Below, in pieces: positions 21,623 to 34,059 of a DNA stretch of 64,000 bases. The translations under genes were made by a program, and so were the position numbers. Within the stretch, counting starts at the first letter, position 1. Each line of letters begins with the position of its first letter. The notes beneath the pieces are model-generated. The model worked only from the letters and a program-made list of their open reading frames with translations. It made no database searches and was not told the DNA's origin. Source of the stretch: Pogostemon cablin (taxonomy: Eukaryota > Streptophyta > Magnoliopsida > Lamiales > Lamiaceae); assembly GCA_023678885.1 (NCBI GenBank), contig CM043013.1, forward strand, positions 21,050,791 to 21,114,790. The letters are read 5' to 3'.

Positions 21623-23745
21623 TGTTGAGAGTGAAAATAAGTGTGTCATAGTGTCCAATCTAACATCATTATGATGGGAATTGATGTTGTATATTAGCAC
21701 AAGTATCTTATGTTCAATATATGTAAAAAAAAGTGCGTTTGAGGTGTTTTATTATGTTTTAGGTGGATAAAGGTTCAAAAGTACAAAGTTGGAGAAAAAG
21801 TACAATTTGTCCAAGAATGCTAAAAAATGCACGTCCAATTTGTGTAATTTTTTGTGTTTAAGTGGAGATTTAAATTGGAAGTGTGATACATGGTTGGAAA
21901 GACACTGAAAAGAGTATCGTTTTGGCGTAAAGAACACCTCAATCGGATTCCAAACGAGGAAGTTATGATCAAGATGGTGATGTCACGCGAGCTGTGCCGA
22001 ACAGAACTGTTATGTTAATTTCCATGGCTTGTTACACTTACAAATCTTAAATTTTTATGAGTTCTTTATATGGATAGAAAGACAAGGAAGAGAAGATCCT
22101 GTGAGCACAAGAATCATTCAAATTGGAGTCCGGATGTGGAAGTTATATGCGAAACAGTGAGACAGCGCAAGTGCAGTTCGACCACGACAGCATGGTTCGA
22201 CCTACCCTGTTGGTCAAACCTAGGTCGAATCACATGCCTAAAGTGCGAATTATCGCTGATTTCGAATCGACCAGGGTTCGACCAAGCCCTAGGTCGAACC
22301 CTAGGTCGAACTCCATGCTTGGGACTTGTCCGGATCCGATTTTTACACCCCAAGTGCGTGTTTCTGCGTGTTTTTCAAGAAAAAGCCCATCCTAGGTCCA
22401 TAAGGAGAGCTTACAAGTACAAAAGGGGATGTAGATCACACCAAAAAGACACAAGACAATAGAGATTGGATTGGAGAGAGGCCACAACCATCCTACACCC
22501 CACAAGGGGGGTTCACCCCCCAACCATCCTCTACATCATTTCCTCCATCCATCCATCACTTTGAAGATTCGTCTGTAGAATCAAGGGGAGAACTAAGAGG
22601 AATTGAAGAGACGGAAGAGAGAAGGAAGGAGGCTTCTACACCAAGGGTTTTCCTAATTCTTTCTTCTACTTTCTAATTTTTTGGACATATGGGTAAGATC
22701 TATCCAACACCCATGACTGTTCTTCGTAACATCATGGGCTAGAGCCTTTTGGTAGAACTAGGGTTGCGAATGTTTTTACCAATTAATTGAACTTTTGTGT
22801 GTAAACTTCGTACAACACTACTTGTGGATTTATTTTATATATGATTGTGCCTTTTTTAATCCATACTCACAGTCATTTTGTGCATCATTAATTGTTATGT
22901 AGTCTCTGAATATATATCTTGGTTAATGATTGAGTGCATTCACTGCTGAGTAGGATTCCATGTTATGATTCTAAGTGAGGGGACTCCGAAGCTTCATTAG
23001 AACTATCATATATGAATACTTATTAATTGAATTGAATTCAGGATATTAAGTAGGATAAAGAGAATAATTTTATAGGACATATAAAGGGAGATCATATCGG
23101 GTTAGAGTACCAAATGGCCAGGAAAATAATTGATACAAATAGTGCCTAGAAAGGTGGGTGGAATTATATCTCTTGCTCCGAGGTTATTCACACGTGTTAC
23201 ATGTATATTACTTATGTCTATAGAGTAGATTTTCATGGTTTAGTTATGCGTCCATATTCTACAAGGCAGAGTCGGACATCAACACACGGAAGGGAAATTA
23301 ATGCGTGAAACTGGATTATCCTAGAGCTACCTATTCTCCTACTTGATCCACTTTTGTATTCTTCGAGTGATATTTTCTTTTATTTGCTATTCTTAATTAC
23401 TTGTTTAGTAGTTTAATAATTAAATCTCAAATTTTATTTCCATTCGTCTTAATTAATTTAGATAATAATTAAATTGATAATACTCCATCCTTTGGGTTCG
23501 ATAATTCACTTCGTCGCTTGCTTGAACTGCAATTGATATCCTTAATAATTGGAGATTAATTTTGCATGCAAAGAAAACGCGCATCAAGTTCTTTCTTTTT
23601 CCACCTAAAACACAATAAAACACCTCAAACGCACATTTTTCTCACATATATTGAATATAAGACACTTGTCCTAATATACAACATCAATTCCCATCATAAA
23701 GGTGTTAGATTGGACACTATAACACGCTTATTTTCACTCTCAACA
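21623..23745 (+). mobile_element. Gypsy LTR fused to an inverted LTR tip, GGGTT duplication
   Basis: A full Athila-like LTR (21623-23586, TGTTGAGAG to GCGCATCA) is followed by about seven bases of leader (AGTTCTT). About 150 bp of the same LTR's beginning then follow in inverted orientation (23594-23745, ending CTCTCAACA). Both outer ends are therefore the LTR start, and GGGTT flanks the whole at 21618-21622 and 23746-23750. Its own motif cluster (GGTTCGACC type, 22175-22315) lies upstream of TACAAAA at 22418. Confidence 0.82.
22175..22315 (+). repeat. GGTTCGACC motif cluster of the third gypsy LTR
   Basis: About eight copies of GGTTCGACC / GGTCGAACC variants occur in 140 bp, ending about 100 bp before the TATA-like TACAAAA (22418-22424). 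Confidence 0.75.
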
Positions 23746-24789
23746 GGGTTCCTGGAAGTTGAGATGACATATTTAAGGGCTACAGTAGAGACTAGGAGGA
23801 GAAATTAGAGTCGGGCCTCTATTGGGCTTAAGTATCCAAGCTTAGCCCAAAACTTATATTTAAGTCCAATAATAATAATATATTCCACTAAAATATTATT
23901 ACTGCATTGCCGCTCCAATCCCATAATTACGTTATGGGCTCTTTCTTATTATGACCCGACAGTCTTCCCATGTTTAAGATATGCAATTCCTATTAATTAA
24001 TTAAGTTACTGATAACTTCATTAATTAATATCTCATCTGAGAGTAGTACTACTCAACCTCATTATCATGCCGGAATAAATCCACCTGCAGGGTTTACATG
24101 ATAATCCCTATGAGCTCCTCAAGGGGACATCATCAACCTATTTAATAGGACATGGATTCCTTCTATAATCAACAGCACACCATAGAGACAACACTATTTC
24201 CCAACTCACCGAGTTTGTTGACTTAATACATGTAAATCTCACCCATTGATGAATCAAAGAAATACATACTGCCTTACGTATCGAGGTTATTGTATAGGGA
24301 TTAAGAGCACGAACATTCATAATAACTGAGATCAAATTCTCCTATATAGTCAGTATAAGTTGAACGATCTCAAACGGTCCTACTCAATATGCACAAAGTG
24401 CACTAATGCGATTCTATATTCAAGACAAACTAATACCAAATCACACTACAACCATCTTGATAGACAGTCCCCATCTATCTCGGTTGTGAGCATCTGTTTA
24501 TACTTTATAAGAAAACCGATAATATGATCTTCCACGTGTTATCGTACAACATATTATCACAGTATAAAGTAAGTGGACTATTATATCGGACATATAAATA
24601 AATTATAAGTTGCAATCATTGATCAATGTGATTCTCATTTCAAATAAATTGTTATAACATTGTTCATACAAAAAACTAGAGGCAATCATTGATCAATGTG
24701 ATTCTCATTTCAAATAAATTGTTATAACATTGTTCATACAAAAAACTAGACTTTTAATATACGATCCAACAATTTCCCACTTATACTAA

Positions 24790-26430
24790 AAGACTATGCT
24801 TTCAAAACTACTGCCATACATCTGATTCCCACTCCCACTACATGACCATCAAAAGTTTTCACTTTAAAGTCCTTGTAAATGAATTTCTTAGGTTATTATC
24901 CGATGTAATCTTGGCGACAACAATCTTCCCCTCATCATACGATTTCTTGTAACATGCGGTACTTGCTCTTAATGTGTTTAATTGCCTTATGGACTCGTGA
25001 TTCCTTAAAGTTTGCAACTGCACCATTATTATCACAATAAATTGTGATAATTTTGGGCAAACTCAGAATCACATCCAAGTCCATCATGAATTTTCTTGAG
25101 TCTTACAGATACTTTGGCTGCCTCAGAGGCTCCAATTTATCATCTTTCCGTGGTGGAGTCTGAAATATATTTCTATATAACACTCGTCCATATTATGGCT
25201 CAACTTTCAAAATAAACACATAACCTTGAGGTGGATTTACTACTGTCCCTATCTGATTTGAAAAATCTGAATCAATGTAACTCATAGGAAGCAGTAAATC
25301 TGTCCGGTAAGTCCACATATAATTTTCAGTCCTTTTTAGGTACATAAATATATCTCTTACCACAGTTCAACATTCTTATTTCAGGTTACCTTGATACTTA
25401 CTGTTTATGCCTTCGGTAAAATAGATATTCATTCTAGTGCATTGCATTCCTTAGATTAAGCTTCCTTATTTGCCGAAGCATAAGGAACCGTCTTCATCAC
25501 CTTTATCTTCTTTTGTGTCATAAGACACATTTCCTTAGATAAAGTCATATGCTAAAATGAGTAAGGATTGTATCATTTCATGAAGATTGAGATAAGCATA
25601 ACACCCTATCTTATGATCACCATGATCGCAAGGATATATTTTGCTTCTCTTAAGTCTTTCATTTCATAGCGCTTTATCAACCATACCCTTACGCCCGACA
25701 ACACACTTTCATTGTCTCCAATGAGCAAGATACTATCTATACATATAGTATAAGAAATACGACCACATATTCGTCACTCTTTTCAATACACAAGGCCCAT
25801 TCGAACATTGATTAAATCCATATGACTAGATTTTCTCATCAAAACGGATGATTTATGATCTTTAAACTTACTTTAGTCCATGAATGGACAATTTTAAGCT
25901 TACAGTCAAAATGTTCTTAGCCATTTGCAATGAATCACTCTGGTTGCTTCAGATAGATGTTTTCCTGAAGAATTCCAATCAGGAAAGCTGTCTCGACATC
26001 TATTTTCTATTCCTCATATTTCATATGAGTAGCAACAAACAAAAGAATCCAGATCGACTTAAACATACCTACCGGTGAAAAGGTTTCCTCATAATCAAAC
26101 ACTTTCCTTTCTTTCTAAGTGTACCTTTACGCAACAAGCCTTATTTCAAAGGTTTCCACCTTACTTTTTTATCCTCTTTTGTTTTTGTAGAGCCACTTCC
26201 AATGGTTTTCACATCATTTCGCGGTTCTACAAGCACCCATATCTAATTTAAAATTCATAGATTGTATTTCAGTAATCATTGCAAGTTGCTAAGATATCGC
26301 ATTTTATCTTGTAGTGCTTTGTCGTACCCGTGGGACGATTTCATATTTACTAGGGACCAAGTCTGACGACTCATCCAAAACATAAATCTTTCCAGTTGTT
26401 GAACAACCCTCCCACTACGATAAGGTGCTA
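24790..26430 (-). pseudogene. Copia B reverse transcriptase-RNase H remnant
   Basis: Homologous by eye to copia A 19092-20797 on the other strand, including the RNase H end near 25020 and the palm region near 25740. There an inserted TA breaks the YVD-ILLIGDN motif. Numerous stops and frameshifts rule out function. This is the enzyme region that would reverse-transcribe the element and degrade its RNA template. Confidence 0.75.
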
Positions 26431-26439
26431 CATGCAATT

Positions 26440-27100
26440 GTGTATCAAATGTAACATGCGATGCAGTCTATTTGTGGTATATCCTCTTGTACAATTGGTA
26501 CTAATACTTTATGTTTTCCCTCTCACTTCCTTTAGAATAATTTATACATAGGTTTGTGGTTTACTACATAGTCATTTTCCAAAAATCTAGTGTTTGAGTT
26601 AAGAATCACCCTTCGATCTTTTAGACTAATAAATATCCACCCTTTATTTTTTTAGGATATCCCACAAATAGACAAATGTTATATGACATGCTGTTTCTAG
26701 GGCATACTCATAAAATGAATTTAGTAATTCTAAATAATTCATCATATATCTAATCATTTCCATAAGAGTCGAATTCCTTCTTTCCGCCACACTATTCAAC
26801 TGGGGTATTCCCAGTGTAGACAACTTGAGATTTAATCTCATCCTCTGATAAATAACTCCTAAACTATCCTAAGAGGTACTCGCCACTACGATTAAATCGT
26901 AATGACTTGATATATTTTCCATAACGCTTCACTGTACCAGCCTTGCAATTCTTGAATTAATAAAAAAACTTAGACATTTAGTGCATAAAATAAATATATC
27001 AATATCTAGAATAATCGTCAACTAAGTGACGAATATTCATAACAACCTCCCGTCGGGATAATTTTAGGATCGCATAAATTAGATTGAACTACTTCCAATA
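26440..27100 (-). pseudogene. Copia B integrase remnant
   Basis: The frame 26841-26644 contains STLGIPQLNSVAERRN, TLMEMIRYMMNY and LETACHI. These match the conserved end of the copia integrase core (P-Q-x-N-G-V-A-E-R-R-N). The catalytic Glu in AERRN is kept, although the usual Gly is Ser. Beyond the stop at 26644 a second frame gives ICLFVGYPKKIKGGYLL, the segment that normally follows integrase in copia polyproteins. The N-terminal part of integrase is not readable, and stops separate the pieces. Confidence 0.8.
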
Positions 27101-27479
27101 TATCATTGGCTCTATACCCCTTTGCCTTAAAAGGCCTTTAATCATTTTCACTTCCAAGCAAGACTCGTAAGTTAGATAGTTTCCTCTCCCAATAAACCCA
27201 ATGGTCCATCGGCTATGTACTTTTGAATCCTATTCAAGTTAATATGATTTAGTCTTAGATGCCAAAGGTATGTTTAGTTCATCTCTGAAAGTTCCTTTCT
27301 CTTACTAAGATTAGAAGATGCATTATTAATTACTATTTGTTGCATCCTTGGGATAAACATTATTTAAAAGTGTACTAATTACCACCAACGTACGTAAAGA
27401 TAATTTCTCAAAATTAAACGTTTATTCCTATTATAAGATAAATAAACAACTCCCACTGAAACAACCACTATTTTCGTAG

Positions 27480-28100
27480 CTTATCCATGTACTCAATAAT
27501 CTCATCATCACTTAGTTGCAGACTAGTGATTCTGGTATCTACACACAATGTGTTAGTAAACGCCATCACTAATTACGCTTCAACAACTAGTGAATAACAT
27601 ACTAACCATGTTCACATCATGATGAAAATAGATTTCCTTTGCCACTTGTTTTGTCGGAAGTTTCCCACCGAATACAACCTCTTGTAATTCAGGTGGAACT
27701 TGAACTTGCTCAAAACATCTAGGCAAATTATGAAGAATAAAATTAACCTAGGTTCCCCTTCAATTTCTACTCCAAGTTTTTCTAATTTATCCATCAAGTT
27801 AACCATGACCTCTTGCCTTTCTAACTTACTCAACTATCCGAAGAGTCGCATGAGATTGAACATCATATTTCTATGAAACTCTCATCTCTTCACTTGAGTC
27901 TTAAATAGGCACTAGAGGACATCTTTAGTGAGAACATATATGTTTCCCTAAGCAGTAAAATCGAAACAAATATTCTTTTCTAATCATCTAATTTTGGACC
28001 AGTAAATATAATTTCTTTTAGTTAACAATAAGTTAAATAAAACCATTTGAAAATGCTGAGAATCACCTTAAATAAATACATCGATCAAATCTTAGAATTT
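27480..28100 (-). pseudogene. Copia B gag-like remnant
   Basis: The frame 27833-27612 includes NLMDKLEKLGVEIEGE followed by a Leu/Phe-rich stretch, resembling the copia gag (UBN2-type) segment that reads roughly LEKLGFPI-then-LILNSLP in relatives. The flanks are decayed and no zinc knuckle was found. The position between integrase and leader fits gag. Confidence is moderate because the similarity is short. Confidence 0.5.
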
Positions 28101-30127
28101 ATCCATTTATATCGATTCCCTCAAAATAATATAAAAATAAAATTCACCAACATCTCAAGCACCGTGAGTCTGCATGCCACGTTAGTGTGACGTATACAAA
28201 TTCGAATATTTACAAAAGAAGATTTTACCCATTAATTTCATTCGTCAACTTAACTTCATGACGAAATAATTAATAGTTGGTTCTTTTTTAGCCATGCAAA
28301 TAACAGCAGTGACTCTGTTGGGGAGGATACTTATTATTTGATCCCAAGTCCGTGGCCCAAGCTTGTGTACCTTACAGTTGGAGAAGTACACACGCGCTCA
28401 GATAACTTCCTACAATCATCATAAAAAAGTTCATTCTAGCAATCCATGAACAAACTCATCCGTTGTGGAGGAAGGCATATTGCCAACACGCAAGTTTACT
28501 CACATCACTTACAAACCAATAATGGCCACGGTTTTTATTTACTAATCCCCTCTTCCACTTAGTTATTTAACACCGAGAGTTTTTACATGCATATAATATT
28601 CAGTAATAAAATATGCATCCTAGCATGCTCCTATTACAGCACATAAGGCAGTAAATCCCAGAGAATCATGCATACATATAACAATAATCAGTTAATTTAA
28701 TCAATTATAACATTTAAATATCTGCAAACTCGATTGTTCGTCTCCAAGCACAAATGTGGGTAATGCAGATGGGATCGACGTTCCGGTGTCTTCATGAATT
28801 TTTTTTCAGATTCCTTTCCTGACAACCTGCTCCACCACATTGCAACACGCCCGTATGTCCATCCACCGTGCATAACACCAAGAACACCACACGATGCTCC
28901 CCGAACGTTGATGCGCATTTTCTTTGTATGCAAAATTAATTCCCAAGTATGAAGGATATCAGTTGCAGCTTAAGCAAGCGATCAAGTTAAATATCGAACC
29001 TAAATGATGGCGTATTATCAATTTAATTATTTACTAAATTAATTAAGACGAAAGGTAATAAGAGTTGTGGAATTAATTATCAACTAAAATACTAAAATTA
29101 AATAATAAATAAAATAAAATAACACTAGAAGAATAAAAAAGTGGATCAAGTAGAAGAATAGGTAGCTCTAGGGTAATCCACTTTTATTACTTAACTTCCC
29201 TCTCAAGTGCAGGCTGACTCTGCCTTGTGGACTACGAATGCATCACTAAACCATGTAAATCTACTCTATAGACACAACTAAATATACGTGTAACACTTGT
29301 GAATAACATCGGAGCAAGAGACGTAATTTCACCCCCCTTTCTAGGTACTATCAATATCAATTATTTCCCACGTTTGGAACCTAACACGATATGATCTCCC
29401 TTTATAGGTACTATAAAATTACCCTCTTTATCCTGCTTACTAACCTGAATTCAATTCAGTTAATAAACATTCATATATGACAGTTCTAATGAAGCTTCGG
29501 AGTCCCCTCACTTAGAATCATAACATGAAATCCTGTTCAGCGGTGAAGGCACTCAATCTACAACCAAGATATATATTCATACTCTATATACCAATTGAAG
29601 ATGCACAAAACGACCGTGAATATGGATTAAGAAAGCATATCATATATAAAATAAATCCACAAGTAGTGTTGTACGAAGGACACACAAGAGAGTTTAATTA
29701 ATTCATAAAACTTTTAAAACACTAGATCTACTAAAATGGTTCTAGCCCATGATGTTGCAAAGAACAATCATGGGTGTTGGATATATCTTACCCATAGTCC
29801 TAAGAATCACAAGATAAATTAGGAAAATAATAAAACCCTAGATGAGGGAGTTGTCGTGTCCTTCTTCGTCTTGAATCCTCCTCTTGGTTCTGCTCTTGAT
29901 TTCATAGACGAATCTTCAAAGTGATGGATGGATGGAGAAAAGGATGTGGATGATGGTTGGGGGGTAATCCCCCCTTGGGGGGATTACCATGATTGTGTTG
30001 TTGTTCTTCTTGGTGTGATCTACATCCTCTTTGATACTTGTAAGCTTTCCTTATTGACCTTGGATGGGCTTTTTCTTGGAAAATAAGAAAATACACGTAC
30101 TGGGGTGTAAAAATACGGATCTGGAGC

Positions 30128-30272
30128 TGTCCTATATTCTGGTTTGACTTGTGGGCTTGGTCGAACCATATCAGGGAGGTCAAACCATTCTGTAACAAAC
30201 TTTCAGGTTCTTGGTTCGACCCAAACCAGTAGTAGAACCAGATCAGTGAGGTCGAACCATATTGCGCAGTCT
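30128..30272 (-). repeat. GGTCGAACCA motif cluster of the fourth gypsy LTR
   Basis: About seven copies of TGGTCGAACCAT / GGTTCGACC and decayed forms (GGTTTGACT, GGTCAAACC) occur in 145 bp, about 90 bp upstream of the TATA-like box. Confidence 0.72.
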
Positions 30273-30702
30273 CACCGTTTTGCATATAACTTTCACATCC
30301 AAACTTAGATTTGTATGATTCATGCGCTCACGCGATTCTCTCTTCCTTGGCTTTCTATCCATATAACGAAATTATAAAAAATCTAAAATTTGAATATGTA
30401 ACAAGTCATGCAAAGTCAAACAGTCGTGCTGAGTAGAAACAGCTTGCGCGACGTCACCATTTTGATCATAACTTTCTCGTTCGGACTCCGATTGAGGTAT
30501 TTCTTACGCCAAATGATCCTCTATTCTATGGATTTCCAACATATATCATAATTTTAGTTTTGAGCTTCACACAAACATAAAAGAATTACATAAGTTGGAC
30601 GAGTGTTTTTCAGTATTCTTACACAAGTTGCACATTTTCTCCAACTTTGCACTTTTGATCATTTTTCCACCTAAAACATAATAAAACATCTCAAATGCAC
30701 CT

Positions 30703-31702
30703 TGTAGGCAATTAAATTTTATTGCCTAGTAAATTAAAAATGCGAAAAAAATATATTAAATATTGATTAAATATTTATTTATTAAGGAATTTAAATAAAT
30801 TAATTTTTAAAATAAGTGAATAAATAATTAATAATTAATATAAGTATTTGAGCCCAAATCCAAGTCAGGTGGACCTGACTCAAGACAACAAGCCGAACAA
30901 ATCAAAGTCCAGCAGGCCTAATTAAATTAAATAGGCTCAAGTCCAGTTCAACAGGCCTAATTAAATTAAATAAGCCCAAATCAAATTCTACAGGCTAAAT
31001 TAAATTAAATAGGCCTGTATCCAGTGCAGTAGGCTTAATTAAAGGAGAAAAGCCCAACATATCTTTTCAAGAAGAAAATATCTCAGAAGTGGTTATTTTC
31101 TCCACCTATAAATAAGTGTCTTCAGTCCTCATTCCAGACACTCTGAAAATCCTGAAGACCTGAAGAACTCTGAAGATTCAAATGAAAATCAAGTTCGATC
31201 AAGATCCAAGTCAAGTGAAGTTCAAGTCAAGATCAAGACCAAGTTCAAGTTCAAGATCAAGATCAAGTCGAAGAACACTCAAGATCTTCAAATCAAGTTC
31301 AAGTCATCTTCAAGTCAAGAACAGCCTCCGATCAAAAACCAAGGTGCTAAGCCTCTCCGATCCGGTGTTCTTCATATCAAATTCATCCATCTGTCTCCGT
31401 GAAGTCAACGTTCTACCAAATTGAGCACCGTACTTCACAACAAATCTTCAAGTCAACGTTCGATCCGAACAATGGCTCGACGCCTCCGGATAAATGTTAT
31501 AAAGCCCCAATCCAGAGCTCGGACAAGCTTCATCCGAAGATCCAGCTCCAAAAGTTGAAAAAGTCAAGAAGTCAACTTAAGAGAGGAATCAGAGGATAAA
31601 TAGAAGATGTTTACTCAAATTCTCAAGTTCAATCCATCTCGGATTACCTTTGTAATTTCTTTTGTGTTAATTATTTTAATAAATACAAAATTTATTGTTA
31701 CA
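30703..31702 (+). mobile_element. 1000-bp solo LTR nested in the gypsy LTR, CACCT duplication
   Basis: Runs from TGTAGGCAATTAAATTTTAT to TTTATTGTTACA, exactly 1000 bp, with perfect 5-bp duplications CACCT at 30698-30702 and 31703-31707. The start folds back on itself (TAGGCAAT ... ATTGCCTA). A TATAAATA box is at about 31109. Upstream of it are four degenerate copies of CAGGCCTAATTAAATTAAAT (about 30915-31045), and downstream is a tandem AAGTTC/AAGATC hexamer tract (about 31188-31320). The open frame 31182-31424 is only a translation of that tract. Probably Ty3/gypsy, lineage not determined. Confidence 0.85.
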
Positions 31703-31815
31703 CACCTTTTTCTCACATATATTGAATATAAGACACTTGTGCTAATATATAACAACAATTCCTATCAAAATATTTTAAATTGGACAGTCAAACACTTTTA
31801 TTTTCACTCTCATCA

Positions 31816-32832
31816 AGCGTATCGCCCGACGCTGTGCATTCGCACCCGGCAGTCTGCCCGGCATCATGTGCCTTTCCCGACACGCCTGGACTAGCGACCG
31901 CCATCGTGCCTGCACGCCCAGCACCTTGTTCTTGCACCCGCAACAATCTGTCTACTGCTTAGCACACACGCAATGCACGGATCGTGCGCGCAAGCACGCA
32001 AGCCCGCTAGCCAATGTGTGCATAAAACGAGTGGTAGACCGCACGCCATAGTGCTCGGTTCCATGCAGGTCTTGCTCGCCAGTGAGTTTCTACGCCCGGA
32101 ATTGCCCGTGCGTGCTTATTCCCATGCCCAACAGCATGCACGCCCACGAACACCCAATGTCTGACAGTGTGCTTAGCCTTCCATGTTTCTTGCCTACAAG
32201 ATTTCCTCCATGCGCGCCAAAGGATTTCATACGCCTCACTTATCACACGCCCGACATGAGATTGAAGTCATGAGACATGAGCTGATCATCCTTCATTCTG
32301 CTTGACCCGCTCAGAAATCCGTATGACTCACCCGGAATGCCCACAAGACTCGCCCGGAACCCTACAGGACTCACTTGGAATTCGACCTGCTGCCGTTTGC
32401 CTCAGTACGTGCTTTCTGCATCAATGATGTGGAGAGTCACCGACAGGTCCATCGCACCGCCCAGTGGCATTCATCTGCCGACTGATAAACTGCCGATCAG
32501 CATCGCCACTATGTCGCACGTCTCCACGCTCGCAGAAAACTCGTTACACGGCAATCACTCGCCAGCGAGTCCCATTACAAGAACAACTACACACCACCGT
32601 GTACACCAACGAGTGCCTTCACTCGATGCCATGCTCCAGTCTTCTCTTTCCAGTGTATTTTCACCGAACAGGTTTCTATGATTCACCCACACCATCAACG
32701 ATACCGATATAGGGTTTTCATGGATAAAGCAATAATACCAAACCCTAATTCTCATGTGATTCTAATCCAAAAGAAAATCACATAATCACATAAATCCTAG
32801 CATAACGTGTCACGTTTTTCTAAAAAATTAAA
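31816..32832 (-). other. GC-rich leader of copia B
   Basis: Unusually GC-rich for the window, with many CGCCCG, GCACGC and CTCGCCCGGA strings. Short open frames exist on both strands (for example 32337-32681) but show no domain I know, and they overlap one another. It lies between the PBS and the decayed gag, and corresponds in position to the GC-rich leader of copia A (10800-11174). Confidence 0.5.
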
Positions 32833-32844
32833 ACTTTGATACCA
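32833..32844 (-). other. Copia B primer-binding site
   Basis: The minus strand reads TGGTATCAAAGT, two bases off the usual initiator-Met PBS, four bases inside the 5' LTR. Confidence 0.75.
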
Positions 32845-32848
32845 ATTA

Positions 32849-34054
32849 TTGGCGTTCGATCATTTGATTAACGTGATCCATTAGGGTTTCATGCATTTTT
32901 AAATCAGTGGAAGCAAGAAGATAGAAACGTATTACCTTTCACCAGGGTATGTTGATGAAGAACAACTACAGAAAACAACCTCTTGATCTTCTGTTGTATT
33001 CCCAAGTCCAATCTTGACGTCGTATGGGCGACGATCTTCAAGATCCTCTCAATCCGCTTTCTCCCTACTCTCCTCACAATTTTAGGCATTAGATAAGGGT
33101 TCCTGGAAGTTAAGATGACTTATTTATGGGCTACAGCATGGACCAGGAGGAGAAATTAGAGTCGAGCCTCCATTGGGCTTAATTATCCAAGTTTAGCCCA
33201 AAACTTCTACTTAAGTCCAATAATAATAATATAGTCTACTAAAATATTATTACTGCACTGCTGTTCCAATCCCATAATTATGTTATGGGCTCTTTCTCAT
33301 AATGAGCCTGACAATCTCCCCATGTTTAAGATATATAATGCACATTATTAATTAAGTTACTGACAACTCCATTAATTAAAATCTCATCCGAGAGTAGTAC
33401 CACTCAATCTCATTATCATGCCGGAATAAATCCACCTGCAGGGTTTACATGATAATCCTTATGAACTCCTCAGTGGGACATCATCAACCTATTTAATAGG
33501 ACATGGATTTCTTCTACAATCAACAGTACAACATAGAGACAATACTATTTCTCAACTCACCGAGTTTGTTGATTTAATACATGTAAATCTCATTCATTGA
33601 TGAATCAAAGAAATACATACTGTCTTACATATTGAGGTTCCTGTATAGGGATTTAGAGCATGAACATCCATAATAACTGAGATCAAATTCTCCTATATAT
33701 TCAGTATAAGTTGAACAATCTCAAGCGGTCCTTCTCAATACACACAAAGTGTACTAATGTGATTCTATAATCAAGACAAACTAATACCAAATCACACTAT
33801 CACTATCCCGATAGAGAGTCCCCATCTATCTCGGTTGTGAGCATCTGTTTATACTTTATAAGAAAACCAATAATATGATATTCCGCGTATTATCGCACAA
33901 CATATTATCTACAGTATAAAGTAAGTGAACTATTGCATCGGACATATTAATAAATTATAAGACACAATCATTTGATCAATGTGATTCTCATTTCAAATAA
34001 ATTGTTATAATATTGTTCATACAAAAAACTAGATTTTTAGTATACAATCCAACA
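32849..34054 (-). repeat. 5' LTR of copia B
   Basis: On the minus strand TGTTGGATTGTATACTAAAA starts at 34054 and the LTR runs about 1206 bp to ...GCCAA at 32849. It is uninterrupted and served as the reference for joining the split 3' LTR. Confidence 0.88.
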
Positions 34055-34059
34055 CCCTT

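Larger units (their letters stand above)
21370..24771 (-). repeat. 3' LTR of copia B, split by a gypsy LTR insertion
   Basis: The LTR pieces are 21370-21622 and 23751-24771. The join is exact when the insertion and one GGGTT copy are removed, by comparison with the intact 5' LTR near 33090. A 70-bp unit is duplicated in tandem at about 24617-24750. A polypurine tract (minus AAGTGGGAAAT) abuts the LTR start at 24771. Confidence 0.88.
28909..31815 (-). mobile_element. Solo Athila-like LTR in the copia B leader
   Basis: On the minus strand it runs from TGATGAGAGTGAAAATAAAA (31815) to AAATGCGCATCA (28909), about 1.9 kb after removing the nested 1000-bp LTR. The flanks AACGT (28904-28908) and AGCGT (31816-31820) differ by one base, consistent with an aged 5-bp target duplication. 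It has a motif cluster (30128-30272) and a TATA-like TATCAAA (minus, 30036-30030). Confidence 0.82.
21370..34054 (-). mobile_element. Copia B: Ty1/copia element in reverse orientation inside copia A
   Basis: Flanked by CCCTT at 21365-21369 and 34055-34059. Read on the minus strand: 5' LTR 34054-32849, PBS 32844-32833, GC-rich leader, gag, integrase and RT-RNase H remnants, polypurine tract, 3' LTR. Two gypsy LTR insertions sit inside it. Without insertions and their duplications it is about 7.6 kb. The two LTRs agree in length once a 70-bp tandem duplication in the 3' LTR is removed (about 1204 against 1206 bp). Confidence 0.88.

Noticed and set aside
22070..22462. 130-codon open frame in the third gypsy LTR
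   Set aside because: It lies across the U3 motif cluster and TATA region; sister LTRs do not keep the frame.
31182..31424. Ser/Lys/Arg-rich open frame
   Set aside because: Translation of the hexamer tract inside the 1000-bp LTR.
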